From Dioscorea cayenensis subsp. rotundata (taxonomy: Eukaryota > Streptophyta > Magnoliopsida > Dioscoreales > Dioscoreaceae): DNA of 64,000 nucleotides. The notes beneath the pieces are model-generated. The model saw only the letters and a program-made list of their open reading frames with translations. It was not told the DNA's origin and did no database searches. Positions 33,514-45,439 of this stretch are shown one piece after another. The translations under genes were made by a program, and so were the position numbers. The first letter of the stretch is position 1, and the number at the start of each line of letters is the position of its first letter. The stretch spans positions 15,411,501 through 15,475,500 of the forward strand of contig NC_052474.1 in the NCBI RefSeq assembly GCF_009730915.1, given 5' to 3'.

Positions 33514-33789
33514 TTCCTTTTTAAATAATTTGTTGTCTAGAATCCATTTTTGTCAAACAAGTAAAAATTAACTTGCTCTTATAATTAAGTAAAATTGAGG
33601 AAAACGAACTCTTGCAATTATTTGAGATACCTTAATCTATGATTGTCATTATTCTCTTCATTTTAAATTCTTATAAAATTTGTTGTTTTATAATAATAAT
33701 AATAATTCTTTTTAAGATTGATTTTGTGGCAGTTATAACAACTCTTTCTTTTAAAGAAAATTGATTTTGAGGCAATTATAACCTCCTAA

Positions 33790-34000
33790 AAAATTTTAGA
33801 GGTGGTTTAATTTTATCGGCTCTAGAAACAATTTTCATAGCTGAACCGTACGCCGATGGTCGTTAAAAAGCAACTCTAAGCTATGGAGTCGACTTTATAA
33901 TAGGTTGTTTAGAGATAGTTGGAAAAATCAGTCAAGTGCTAGTTTTTAACCACCTCTATAGGCTTTACAAACCAATTCTAAATTCCTTTTTTTGTAGTGA
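33790..34000. mobile_element. Possible remnant of a second CACTA-type non-autonomous element
   Basis: The segment carries TTTTAGAGGTGGTTTAATTT (33795-33814) and its inverted counterpart AACCACCTCTATAGG (about 33950). It ends CCTTTTTTTGTAGTG, the reverse of a CACTACAAAAAAA terminus. A matching start was not found upstream, so it is probably truncated. Confidence 0.45.
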
Positions 34001-37000
34001 CACTAAGTACTAGATACTGTGCTTCAACAAGGCTAGGTAGTTTCTCCATACTTTTGAAAGTTATCTATTAGTATATTGATGTTCTACTATCTTTCCATGC
34101 TTTGTTATATTAGGTCCAGTGCATTCTACACTTTTCTAAGCTTAATTTTTAAGTTTTTAGAGAACTTGTATATGGCTACGAACTAAATATATCTACTGAG
34201 AATGAATGATGCTTAACATTCTTGTGATTTATGCTTTTTGTTAAGTTCTTTTCTTTTTTTAGTCTCAACATTATGTAAGAATATAGTCATTTTCTACCAC
34301 ACTTCATTATAATATGTGCTGATATATTTATTTATAATATGTGTTGTTGTTTTGATTTGTAAACATCATGTTTAATCCTCCATGCATTTGGTAAGAACAC
34401 ATAAAAAAGTTTGTGCACTTGATTCAAGCTCAAACTGTCTTTGTATGAAAAAATAACTTGCTTCATTGAAGCATCTAAAATCTCATTAGACATGAATGAT
34501 AAATATAAGGATGAGAAAGTTTTGATTTCAAATACCCTTTGTCTTTTGAATGATGCATCTACTATTTGATTGCCAGCTTCATGCATTTTTTAATTCATGT
34601 GAAAGCCTTACATGAGAACACAGAGAGCACTTATCAGCCAGTCATGGTCACTAGAAGAAGCGACTCTCCTGGCTGAACTCCACTCTCTGCCTTTTCATGC
34701 CAGGCTCATCGATGAACACTGTAAGAGTTTCTTTCTTTCTCGGTTGTAGTACATCTTCTTCAATGTTATTATTGATATTTATACCCAGTTCTGGTTGAGA
34801 AAATTCTCCCAAAATTTTCTATATAATCCTCATAGATTTTATTTCTGCCAGGAATATGGCCAAGGTTGTCCCACAGAATAAATGCTTGTCTAGTTTAAGG
34901 AATATAATCTTGAATGAATAGTGAGGATATGGGTTCTGATTGTTTGACATTCTCACCCTATAAAATTCCTTGATGTAGATTCATGCTTTTCATTTTTTAA
35001 AAAGTTGAGAAGGAGCATCGCACTAACTTTCGAAAGCATTGGAATTCTCGTGATGGAATAAGATTCGATCGACTATAGAATGCTATCAATGACTATTTCC
35101 TTTTAAAAATTTGTCTATTGAGCGAGATAAGTCTCTTCAAATGTTCTGTTTTTTTTTCCTTCAATTGTTCTTTTCCTAGTTCAGCAGTAATGGCCCAGTA
35201 TGAACTTACTTTCTTTGGTGATAATGTTATAATTGTTTTTTTAATGATAGTTATTAACTGAAAGAACTATATAGTTTTTAATTAAGTTTAGTCCTTATAT
35301 CTTTTTAATAGTTTTAAATTAAAAATTAGCTTTTACGTTATATATGTACTGTATGGGACATACAATACCTATATAATTTAAAGCATGGAAGGGATTTCTT
35401 ATATAAAAAATCAATATTTAATCTTTGCTTCTCATGAAATATAATTTGTAGTATCCAAATATTAATTTTTATATATTAAGCAGAAATAAATAAGAGTTGG
35501 ATGTATAAGTCAAGGTTGAGCCAAGAATATGAGAATGGAGTGGAAGAATTTCTCAAGTTTGCATTTGATAACTCAAGTGAAGATGGTATGATTGTGTGCC
35601 CTTGCGTAAAGTGCGTGAATGTTCATTGGCGAACCCGTGAAGTAGTGCTTGAACATTTAATATGTGATGGAATTTTACAAGGATATACTTGTTGGTTTTT
35701 CCATGGAGAACATGTTCCATCAAATACTTCTAATACAACAACCACTTTCAAAAATGCTTCAATTTCAGATTCTCATAATGTAACTTCTCAAGTTAGGAGA
35801 GATGGCGTGGAAGAATTGTTAAGGGATGCTTTTAACATGCATCAAGCTGATCAAACAAATTTGGATGCGCAAACTAGCCCAAGGTTTTATTTTTAATATT
35901 CTTACTTTGATAAGAGAATAAATTATTTTAAAATTGTTAGACATTTTTATTTTACAAAGATGATTTTGGAACTTCTAGGGTGGTAGATGATGAACAACCT
36001 TCGGAGGAAGCTGCAAAGTTTTACAAGTTACTCACAGAAATGAATGAAAACCTTTATGAGGGATCAAAACATTCTAGATTATACTTTTGCATTCGGCTTT
36101 TTTATCTGAAATGCATGTGTGGGATGACTGGAAAAGGGCTAGATCTATTGATTGAATTTCTTAAAGAATTCTTTCCCTCGGCTGCCATTCCTACAAGTAG
36201 TTATGAGTCTAAGAAAGTTATCAAGGATTTAGGTCTTGGGTATGAAAAAATTCATAGTTTCCCTAATGATTGCATGCTATATTGGGAAGATAATGAACAT
36301 CAACAATCTTGTCATATGTGTGGCCATTCTCGCTGGGTGTCGAATGATCCCAAACAATCTTTGGTTGATGATGATGGTGATATCGTTCGCAAGAGACCTG
36401 CAAAGGTTTTACGGTATTTTCCTTTAATACCATGATTGCAGAGGATTTTCATGTCTACTAAGACTTCAGTTGATATGGTTTGGCATGCTACTTGTCGGAC
36501 AAATGATGGCCATTTGAGACACCCCGCCGATGCCGAGGCATGGAAATTGTTTGATTCAAGATATCCTGATTTTGCTGCTGACGCCCGAAATGTTAGGATT
36601 GGCTTTCTTCAGATGGATTTAACCCATTCAAGATTTTAAGTACATCTTATAGTACTTGGCCAGTAGTCTTGATTCCCTATAATTTGCCGCCATGGATTGG
36701 GATGAAGCAACCTTCTTTCATCTTATCAATGATTATTCCAGGCAATAAAGGTCCTGGAAATGATATCGACATTTACTTGCAACCTCTTATTAAAGAGTTG
36801 AAGGAATCGTGGGTCGGTGTGGAGACATTTGATGCATCAGTGAGAAGGAATTTCCAGTTGAGAGCCGCTTTGTTATGGACTATTAACGATTTTCCTGCTT
36901 ATGCAAATTTAGCAGGTTGGAGCACCAAAGGAAAATATGCATGTCCTTGTTGTGCGGCACAAACTTCTTCAAGATGGTTATCTAATGGGAAAAAGTTTTG

Positions 37001-38005
37001 TTTCATGGCACATCGACGGTGGTTAGAACATGATCATCCGTACCGATCACAGAAACACATGTTTGATGGCACAGTTGAGATGCGTGGAGCTCCTTCGGCT
37101 ACTTCTGGAACAGATATTTTGTTAATGTTAAAAGATGGGCAATTTACATATGGAAAAGGGATGAAAGATAAGTTGAAGAAATCCAAATCTTCTTCTGGAG
37201 CAAAGAAAAGGCGACATCAAGTGTCCAATGTTAATGTGGACAATGATGAGGATGAGGTAGAGGAAGACGAAACAGATGAGGCAATACTATGGAAGAAGCG
37301 AGCTATTTTCTTTGATTTACCTTATTGGGAGCATAATCTTTTGCGCCACAACCTTGACGTCATGCACATTGAGAAAAATATTTGTGAAAATATTGTTGGA
37401 ACAATTCTTAATGTGGATGGAAAATCAAAAGACAATTTAAAAAGCAGACTAGATTTGGTGGAATTGGGCATTCGGCGAGAGCTACATCCTGAATATCTCT
37501 CAAATGGAGATATAAGAGTACCACCGGCTGCCTTTTCCATGTCAAAGGCAGAAAAAGATCTTTTTTTTTTCATGTATTGGGAAATATAAAAATTCCGGAT
37601 GCATACTCTTCAAATATTTCCCGAGCTGTGAATGAGAAAGAACGAAAAATACAATCTCTAAAATCTTATGACTATCATATATTACTACATGATTTGCTTC
37701 CAATTGCGTTGCGCTCATCCATGTCAAAGAATGTGTCTCTCGCCATTTCAGAACTTTCAAATATATTCAAAATCCTTTGTGGTAAAGTGCTTAAGGTGGA
37801 AGACCTTGACAAGCTCCAACATCGAGCAGCAATAGCCTTGTGTCACCTAGAAAAAATTTTCCCACCTTCATTCTTCACTATAATGGTGCACTTGGTTATA
37901 CATCTCCCATTGGAGGCCAAGCTCGGTGGTCCTGTTTTTTATCGATGGATGTATCCAGTCGAACGGTAATAGTTTCCTGGTGTAACAATTTTTATGATAT
38001 CTAAT

Positions 38006-40052
38006 TGACACGTCCGAATATGCGTGTGTGTACCGCAAGTGCACGGGTGTTGAAGTAATAAATACCCGGTGAGTCGGGTAGTCGAATCCACAGGGAACAG
38101 GGGTACTAGTACTAACTTCTTCTCTGCTATCTAGCATAATGATAATGGGATAGTGTGGTGATCTAATGTGCGAAGAGATGAACACCGGAGACGAATATGC
38201 AAGGGTAAAATGGAAGGAGAATCTCAATCGAGTAAAAGTGGGGTATTCGGGACGATGCTCCCCTAGGATTCAGTATTAGGTAGCGGATAAGCAAAGTGTT
38301 TCTATGATGAGTAAGTTAAGTCGTGGAAATCCAAACATAATCGGGTCTATCTCTAGATCACCGATACTAGTCCCCTACGAGGTCCCGGTGGAGAAATCGC
38401 TCAATCTCAACACCTCACACCACATATGACCGCAAAAGCACTCTAGGGATTCCAAAGCGTGTATCCAATTCCTAAAAGATTGATCCAACCCTAATTCCCG
38501 GCGAAGGATCCTAACCCCCTACAAGGTCCCGGCGGAGAAATCGAGTAATCTCACGCCTCCCACCAAATATGGTTGCATAGAGCTTAGGGAATGGAAATAG
38601 AATACACCAATCGGAGGGAAAAGGGGACACTTCACTATCTCATCGCTCACCCTCTCAACCGTCTTCAATCTTGAGGTTCTAACCCTAATGGAGATCTCTC
38701 TCCCACCAAGGCAACAAATCATGCAAACCAAATAACCATAAGATCAATATAGCAAGCAAGCATTAAACAATCAAGAATGAAACTTAATCAAACTCGAATT
38801 AAATAGAAACACAAAGCAAATCCACAAAAGATGAGAATCCTAGGGTTCACAAGCCCAAATACCCTCTAGGGTTTTAGCTCTCCATGGTGCAACATACAAA
38901 ACACACCATCAATGAATGAAAGTACATTAAAACCATAGAAATAAACCCCCTTATATATGAACTGATGGCCTAGATGGAGAGCTTCGACGTCTTGAAGGAC
39001 CCACTCCGAAGCTAGGTTCACTGGTGGCTTCCTTTATGCTATGACGGAGGAGGAATCGATCAAAGTTGGTAACGAAACGCCTCCAAAGCCGCAAAGACCT
39101 CCTCTCCAAACCCTAGCCGTCTCACCCCTCAAGAGGCGCACAAAAGATGAGAAAGAATAGGGCAAAACGGCTATTTATAGGCCTTAGATCGCGTCTGTCA
39201 CGTGCCCTCACGCGCACGTGTGGATTTTCCACGCGCCCGCGTGGACTGCAAGAAATTCCACGCGGCCGCGTGAACAGTAATTTTTGCTACAGTATGTTGC
39301 AGTGGAATTGCTACAGTACTTTTCACAAAACACGATCTGAACACTCTTCTCTTAAGCCCACATGTCCGGGCACACGTCCATGTGGTAGGCTATAAAACTT
39401 TTCTTCATCGACGTATCTTTGAGAGGTCTTGCAGTCTTCACAAAGAGAAGGAATATGAAGATGTGGCTGCCTTTGTGCCCTTCCAAATAGTGAATTGACT
39501 TGAATCTTCTCAGAAGTTGGCACACATCTCCATGTTTATGAACTGCTCTCGTGTCTTGGTCCTTGAATTGAACAAGAACTCCCAACATTGTGTATTTATA
39601 GCCTATCTTTGCTTCCTTTTTACTCTTCAAGGCATTCACAACTCTTCTCTTAAGGCCACATGTCCGGGCACACGTCCATGTGGTAGGCTATAAAACTTTT
39701 CTTCATCGACGTATCTTTGAGAGGTCTTGCAATCTCCACAAAGAGAAGGAATATGAAGATGTAGCTGCCTTTGCGCCCTTCCAAATAGTGAATTGACTTG
39801 AATCTTCTTAGAAGTTGGCACACATCTCCACGTTTATGAACTGCTCTCGTGTCTTGGTCCTTGAATTGAACAAGAACTCCCAACATTGTGTATTTATAGC
39901 CTATCTTTGCTTCCTTTTTACTCTTCAAGGCATTCACAACCTATATGCATAAAAGAACACCAAATACACAATATGAGACATAAACCACAGTAAAAATGAT
40001 GCTCAATGCATGTAAAACATATATAAAAATATGTCTACTCAAGCACTTATCA
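38006..40052 (-). mobile_element. Solo LTR (family D) in the TNP2 intron, TSD CTAAT
   Basis: On the plus strand it begins TGACACGTCCGAATATGCG and ends CTCAAGCACTTATCA, with exact 5-bp duplications CTAAT at 38001-38005 and 40053-40057. The minus-strand LTR ends like the compound LTRs (GCATATTCGGACGTGTCA) but its body is distinct and close to the 61490-63165 copy. GC palindromes (GCGCCCGCGTGG) and CTATTTATAGGCC near 39170-39260 mark its promoter. It is 371 bp longer than the 61490 copy, 298 bp of which is a tandem duplication. Confidence 0.96.
39343..39938. repeat. 298-bp tandem duplication inside the solo LTR
   Basis: Units 39343-39640 and 39641-39938 both start with ACTCTTCTCTTAAG and end ...TCAAGGCATTCACA, with only scattered differences. 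The related LTR at 61490-63165 has a single copy (about 62755-63050), so the duplication arose in this lineage. Matching open frames in the two units are a by-product. Confidence 0.95.
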
Positions 40053-40361
40053 CTAATCAACTAAACTTTGTGGGTTAATAATTTTTCTCGCACAATTCAC
40101 ACGGGAGAACACATTCTAGATGAGCCATATGTGATTTCATCACAAGTGAAACAAGTTTTTTATTCTGAAGATCCAAAAGAAGCAGGTTGGTTGGTTGTGA
40201 TACGCAATCAACCGAGGGAGGTGTATGACATGGGTGATGAACAGACAAATATTGTACCTACAACCGAATGTTTTCCATCCACTGGTTATAGTCTTTTTAG
40301 TGCAAGTGATGCCTCTCATTGGGCCCGTCAAGATGTTGATGATGACATTTATGATTCTTGA

Positions 40362-41282
40362 CAGTTAGTAATTCCGTAAGTCTTCTATTGATAGTATATT
40401 CGATTTGTAATTTATAATTTTGGGTTGCTTACTTTGAGTCTTTGTTAATGTTATGTTTGTATTGTTTGAAATTAATCGTTGTCACTATTATGTTTGTATT
40501 GTTTCAAATAAGTTGTAGCATCTTATTTACTTCATTTTTGTTTTTGTGTTGGATGTTAATTTTTAACTGAGATATTGAGGGACATTGAGCAAGATTTATC
40601 GGAACTCAAGTGTGGAATTGCTCATCTTTAAATGTCGTCATCTAATTTTTTTATTTCTACGTGCAATGATGCTTAATTTTTCTTCTCCTATTTTTCTCGA
40701 GATGACTGCATGTTTCCGAGTGCAGTATACAATTGCTTCTCTACTTTTCGAGTGTCGCTTTACGCAACTTGGAAGCATACGTTAAGTAGAAGGTTAGCAT
40801 ACATCATTGTTTTTGAATACTCATGTTAGAACTACTCTTGTCATATTGTATCCTAACATGTAGTTAAATTGTAAAAAGTTTAGCGTTTTTAATACGTGAA
40901 CATCATCCTTGCCATTTTAAACATCACAAATATCATGCCAAATAACATATAAATAATTTAAACATGAGGGGTCCTTTAAGATGTTCTTTTCATAATTATT
41001 CTTGATTTGTGAAGATCACATCATAAGCATTATGCTGGCACATTTCTGTGTTTTATAGTTAATGTATTTTATTTGAAGTGTTGTTCAGAAGCTTTCGTCA
41101 AAATTTTGTTGGTTTTGAGATGTTCATTGTCAAAATTGTAATTAAAATTAGTCAATGAACATCATCATTGTCATTTTGGGCCAACTTAAACTATGTCTCA
41201 CTTCCTGAAACAATAAAAAAATTTGCTTTCTTGTTGTTGTTATGCACACTTATTTTTATAATTTGCATTCAATGGGAAAAAA
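40362..41282 (+). other. CACTA spacer between the two transposase genes
   Basis: AT-rich sequence following the TNP2 stop codon, probably its 3' UTR and terminator followed by the start region of the second gene. No coding similarity or repeat was recognised. Confidence 0.5.
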
Positions 41283-42109
41283 ATGCGGAGATTACAGTTG
41301 AAGGGTATCAAAATGGTTCAATCTGCACCCGCTGCGAACAATGACAGTGGATATCATACTGGCGGTGCTACAACAGCCAACACTTGCAATACTAATGCGA
41401 CAGTCCATGTTGCTTCGTCTAGGTCCGCTCCACTACCTGATCTTACTCCACATAGCTCGATTCCATCATCCTTAGATGATTCAAACATTAATGATGAAGT
41501 TGCAACCAACAACACATGTACAAGATTAGATAATGTTCACCCAATCAATGAAGGCGTTGATTTAAATACAGGTAACTATATTTTGCCTTCCCATCCTTTT
41601 CTTTTGCTTGACAATAGCTTGTGCATTAGTTAATATGTGAATCAAGAGTAATTCAGACAGTGAAGTGTGGATAGATTTTCATATTTATGTGAGACATGGT
41701 CATCATTTATGTGCTACTTCTAGCACATATCATATTAGCTTGTGCTTTATGAGTTTGCTAGCTCCATGTGATTTTCTTTCTTTCTTTGATTCATTTTTTT
41801 TGTTTAATTCTTTGTTTCTCATAATATAATTCATTCATGTTTCTTTTAAAGATCTTATTTTTCTCTTCTTTTTTTAGTTTTTTGTTTTGAAGAAATTTAT
41901 TGTTTCTGCCCATGAATTTGATCTACCCATGTAGTTAAAATTGAAGTATAAAAGTAAAACTTTGCAAAGTCTTCTATGGTGCATAAGCTTTAATTATACA
42001 AGGTCTGACAAACTAAGCTAAACATTTGTATGCACATGATTGTAAAATGAGAAAAGTACAGGGATTATGGGTGCGTTATTTGTCGATTTACTTGATATAT
42101 CTAATAAGT

Positions 42110-42613
42110 CGGACCAGTAGATGGATGCTTGAATCTGTTTCCAATTTTCTCTTGAATAATGCAGACAATGCATTGTCTATTTTGGTGAATACTTTGTCCT
42201 TTTGAGCATTCCCATCAACCTGGGCAGAGAGAAGACAATGATTAAATGTTCCTCTGAATAATCATAGCATTATATTTGTTATAACGAAAAATAGGCCATG
42301 GTTTGCGAAAATGGTAAAATTGGAAAAATCAAGATTGACAACAATTTTACTGATTAAAAATTAACAAAATATAAAAAAACAAATTCAAGGTTTTCGAGTG
42401 GAATCTACAATTAATTTTTCAAACTATAGTATTTATATACACTCATGCATTGCGGCAAAAAAATACATTTTTGTTTTTCTAATTTGGCATTCCATTCCAA
42501 TAGTAATACAAAGTCTGTGAATCAATATAAATGCATACCTTGACCACGAGGTCCTTGTATAGAGAAAGTACAGCTTCTACATTTTGGTGATGAGTCTGTA
42601 ATCGTAATTTTAC
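42110..42613 (-). pseudogene. Captured adenylate-kinase-like gene fragment (two exons)
   Basis: On the minus strand, an exon at 42613-42539 is preceded by an AG acceptor and followed by GTATGC. It encodes VKLRLQTHHQNVEAVLSLYKD plus LVVK (75 bases, in frame). After an intron ending TCTCTGCCCAG, the next exon (from 42219) encodes VDGNAQKDKVFTKIDNALSA and continues about 17 codons to a stop. The order (K-RLQ...QN-E-VLS-Y...VDGN...VF-IDNAL) matches the C-terminal end of plant adenylate kinases, and the intact splice sites point to capture of genomic DNA. The nucleotide-binding N-terminal half is absent. The assignment comes from remembered family patterns only. Confidence 0.6.
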
Positions 42614-42886
42614 CTTGAAAACTTAAGAGAAAAAAATTTATCTTTTGTCAGACTTAGCTTCAACAAAAACCTAAATCTAACAGCAGTAATCTATGCCATG
42701 TCATTCCTTCTTTAAATTACTTTAAAATTTTAATAAATAACATATAAACAGAAAATTGTTTCATTTAGGGGCGCTAAAATAAACAAAAATTTGAGATGAT
42801 GATTCCCCATTTTCCTTATAAATCTAATGGATGCCCTTAGTTTGTCCTTGCTTATCTATTGAATTATAAAATAAACCAGATGTCGA

Positions 42887-43479
42887 ATCAAAACTTCATA
42901 TAATAATATATTTGGTCAAAGATATGAGATCTTTTTATCATAGTTGATAGCTTACTTTCGATTAATAATAATAATAACAACATTTAATTACCTGTAAATC
43001 CATATTCTTAGTCCAGCATTAATGAGCTTGGAATAGATGGGAAGAACAGAGGAAACAGTGTTGTTGTAAATGTCCAATATGGATTCACTGCAGACAAGAG
43101 AAAGATTAACAAAAGTGTTTATTTATGTACATTTTTTTTTAGCATTATAATAAGATTGCTTAACTTACTTGCAGACCTTCCACTTTCCATTATTAATAAA
43201 ACTTGCATGCATTGCTCTCTGAACATCAACTCTGTTGAAGTACTCTTCTGCATAAACTGAGTAACAAGGATCATAACCTGCTGGAGTTCTGGTCCTCTGC
43301 AAAAGCCTCTTTTCTGTTTTACCTACAAGTGTTTTCAACTTTTTTCCAAGATGAAATGAATCATTATAATAAATTAATACCTTTGAGTATAATGATGATG
43401 ATGCATGTGCATTGTTGCATTTGGGTGCATAAACATTGCATAAACATTTGGGTGCATCAAAACTTCATATAATAATATA
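42887..43479. repeat. Exact 24-bp direct repeats flanking the carboxypeptidase fragment
   Basis: Positions 42887-42910 and 43456-43479 are identical (starting ATCAAAACTTCATATAATAA). They enclose 545 bp that includes both carboxypeptidase-like exons. No target duplication of this size is expected for the element types present. Confidence 0.92.
42992..43296 (-). pseudogene. Captured serine carboxypeptidase-like (SCPL) gene fragment (two exons)
   Basis: Minus-strand exon 43296-43169 follows a TTTTGCAG acceptor and encodes TPAGYDPCYSVYAEEYFNRV, then DVQRAMHASFINNGKWKVC, ending at GTAAGTT. After an intron (ending TTGTCTGCAG), exon 43087-42992 encodes SESILDIYNNTVSSVLPIYS followed by KLINAGLRIWIY, ending at GTAATT. 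GYDPC, YxNRxDVQxAxHA and SVLPIYxxLIxAGLRIW are recognisable blocks of plant serine carboxypeptidase II-like proteins, upstream of the catalytic Asp region. Both exons are open and splice sites are preserved. The catalytic Ser and His regions are missing. It lies antisense in the first intron of the TNPA-like gene. Confidence 0.8.
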
Positions 43480-45323
43480 CGAAAAACATTTATTATATCC
43501 AATTGAAAGTAAGTATTACAATTTATTTCTTTGTTTGCTTGATAGCTAACTGTTTTAACTGTTTATCAATGGTTATAATTTTGTGGCTGCTGTTAATGTG
43601 CATGTCCATATATATTATTGTAGTTGATACTCAAGGACAACAACGGAAAGCGGTCGAACTACTCTAAAAAGAGTTATGGACATTACCTCCTCAAGAAAGG
43701 GTTTTTAGTGAGTGCCAATCAATTAGGGACGACCCAATTGGATCTGAAGCACAATTATTGGCTGGATTTCTAGGTATGCTTGCTCGATCCGGACAACAGA
43801 TTGGACTCCAATATGATAGCTGGCATAAAGTGCCAAAAACATTGAAGGATGAATTGTTGACATTTATTGAGGTACTCTCCTTAGCGCAATGTTTAAATTT
43901 TATCCTAATAAATATTGAAGTGTCGATAGTAAGTTGTATTACTAATCCAAACTGGTTATATAAACTTTCTCATATAGTTACGATTTTCTCTTGAAATTTC
44001 AAGAGAGTATGTGCTCAAATCTTTGGGGAAGAAATGGAGAGATTACAAGCATGATCTAAAAACAAAACATTTCAGACGAGAACAAGGACTACTGGCAAAC
44101 AAGGATAAACATCCAAGTGGTACTATTCGATGGCAATGGGAGCAATTGATTGATTTTTGGTATTCAAGGAAAGGAGAGGTTGGAATAAACATTTTCCTTA
44201 TTTCATTGAGAGTATCATATCTTAGTTATTTCTAATTTAATATGCATGTCGTTATGTAGGATTCAGAAAAACTTGCGATTGCTAGTAGAAAGCAACAAAA
44301 ATATACGCATACTTCTTGATCAAAGAGTTTCGCAAGAAAGGAAAAAGAAATGGTAAGAAACTATAAACTTTTTTATGTTTTTGATTCAAACTAATTTGTG
44401 TTTAATTAGTAGGAGACTAGCAGTGGAAGAAAAGTAGGACGCCTTGAACTTTTTCGAGCAACCCATACTAAGAAGGATGGCTCTCACATGAATATGGAGA
44501 CCGAACAAATTATGGTAATACCTATGTTTTTATTGTTCTTTAATCACTTTACAATTTGTTTTAAAGTATTTAATTTCTTTTATAAATTGTATCTTGATAT
44601 AGGAGAAGGCAAATGAGAAATTGGCTGGATGTCAAACAATAGATGAAGATATGCAAATTGTTGAAACTGAGATTTTGACACAAGTTATTGGAAAAGAACG
44701 ATGTGTCCGAGTAAGAGGACATGGGTTAGGTCCAACACCCAAAAGCTATTATGGAGGTCCAAGAAACCGAAATCCTACTAACTCAAACACTCAATCAAGT
44801 GAATTTGTGGAGCGAATTCAACAAATGGAACAAGAAATGGAACAAATGAAAAGAGAGCGTGCACAAGAACGAGCTGAACATGAATGCCAATGTACTCAAT
44901 ACAATGCTCTACTAACTTTTTTACAAAATCAATATCCTGGAGTTACTATACCTGGAATTAACAATACTGGCTCATCTTCACATGCGCAGGTATTATACAA
45001 GTGCAAAGATTATTATGTTTATGCCTAGGTCCATCTTCTAATAATTTTATTGTAATTGTAGGAACAATCTTCTGGAGATCAGTAATTAGTGGTGTTGCTG
45101 ATGCATGGGAGATCTTTAGACATTATATATTTGCTATGTTATGCCTTCATTTGGGACAACAATCTCAAACCTAAACATTAGTTGTTTTGGTGTTTTTGAA
45201 ATTTACTTTGTAATATTATATATGATTGGAAAGCCATGTGACTTCTTATTCGAATTCATGTGGATTAATTATTAGGAATCATCGATTATTGCATATGTTT
45301 AGTTGTTTGTGTATGTAAACAAG

Positions 45324-45373
45324 TATATATATATATATATATATATAAATGTCTATATATATGTGTGTGTGTG
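45324..45373. repeat. AT/GT microsatellite
   Basis: A TA-dinucleotide run from 45324 to about 45347 is followed by TGTCTATATATATGTGTGTGTG. It lies just before the right subterminal repeats. Confidence 0.9.
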
Positions 45374-45439
45374 GTATCAATGAAAAAAATGCCCAAAAAA
45401 ATGTGCATTGCAGGGTAAATGAAACCAATTTACTATAAT

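Larger units (their letters stand above)
32111..35480 (+). other. CACTA 5' non-coding region
   Basis: AT-rich sequence between the left repeats and the first supported TNP2 exon. It holds a CT-rich tract (32127-32200), a 23-bp inverted repeat (33454-33513), a possible fragment of another CACTA-type element (33790-34000) and an isolated exon-like stretch near 34640-34725. Otherwise I see no gene; promoter and 5' introns of the transposase probably lie here. Confidence 0.6.
35486..40361 (+). pseudogene. TNP2-like CACTA transposase pseudogene
   Basis: Exon-like pieces in order: a transposase-associated domain (35486-35896; NKSWMYKSRLSQEYENGVEEFL, CPCVKCVN); then 35980-36435 (LLIEFLKEFFP, CHMCGHSRW, VLRYFPLIP); the TNP2 core at 36436-37570 (DGHLRHPADAEAWKLFD, IPYNLPPWIGMKQPSF, LLWTINDFPAYANLAGWSTKG, CPCC); and a DUF4218-like part (37577-37969; IFPPSFFTIMVHLVIHLP, YRWMYPVER). 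After a donor-like GAACG/GTAATAG at 37970, an intron contains a solo LTR. The last piece (40068-40361) is the tail of a DUF4216-like domain, with the rest of that domain deleted. Breaks: ATA replacing the expected first ATG (35486), TGA at 36433, a one-base loss near 36603, and a frameshift in the T-run 37561-37570. Confidence 0.9.
41283..45084 (+). pseudogene. TNPA-like second CACTA gene (Transposase_24-like), broken
   Basis: Pieces separated by intron-like gaps: 41283-41571 (MRRLQLKGIKMVQS..., ending at a GTAACT donor); about 43624-43870 (LPPQERVFSECQ..., LLAGFLGMLARSGQQIGL, WHKVPKTLKDEL); about 43995-44179 (REYVLKSLGKKWRDYKHDLKTK, IRWQWEQLIDFWYS); 44261-44342 (SRKQQKYTHTS-stop-SKSFARK); 44410-44515 (GRLELFRATHTKKDGSHM); 44603-44991 (Gln/Glu-rich coiled coil ERIQQMEQEMEQMKRERAQ); and 45061-45084 (EQSSGDQ, stop). 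The order fits plant En/Spm second ORFs that bind subterminal repeats. Breaks are a frameshift near 43650-43670 and TGA around 44318. The first intron (41572-43623) houses the captured fragments on the opposite strand. Confidence 0.82.

Noticed and set aside
45324..45373. AT-rich tract as a promoter
   Set aside because: It is a simple TA/TG microsatellite downstream of the TNPA-like stop codon and has no gene positioned to use it.
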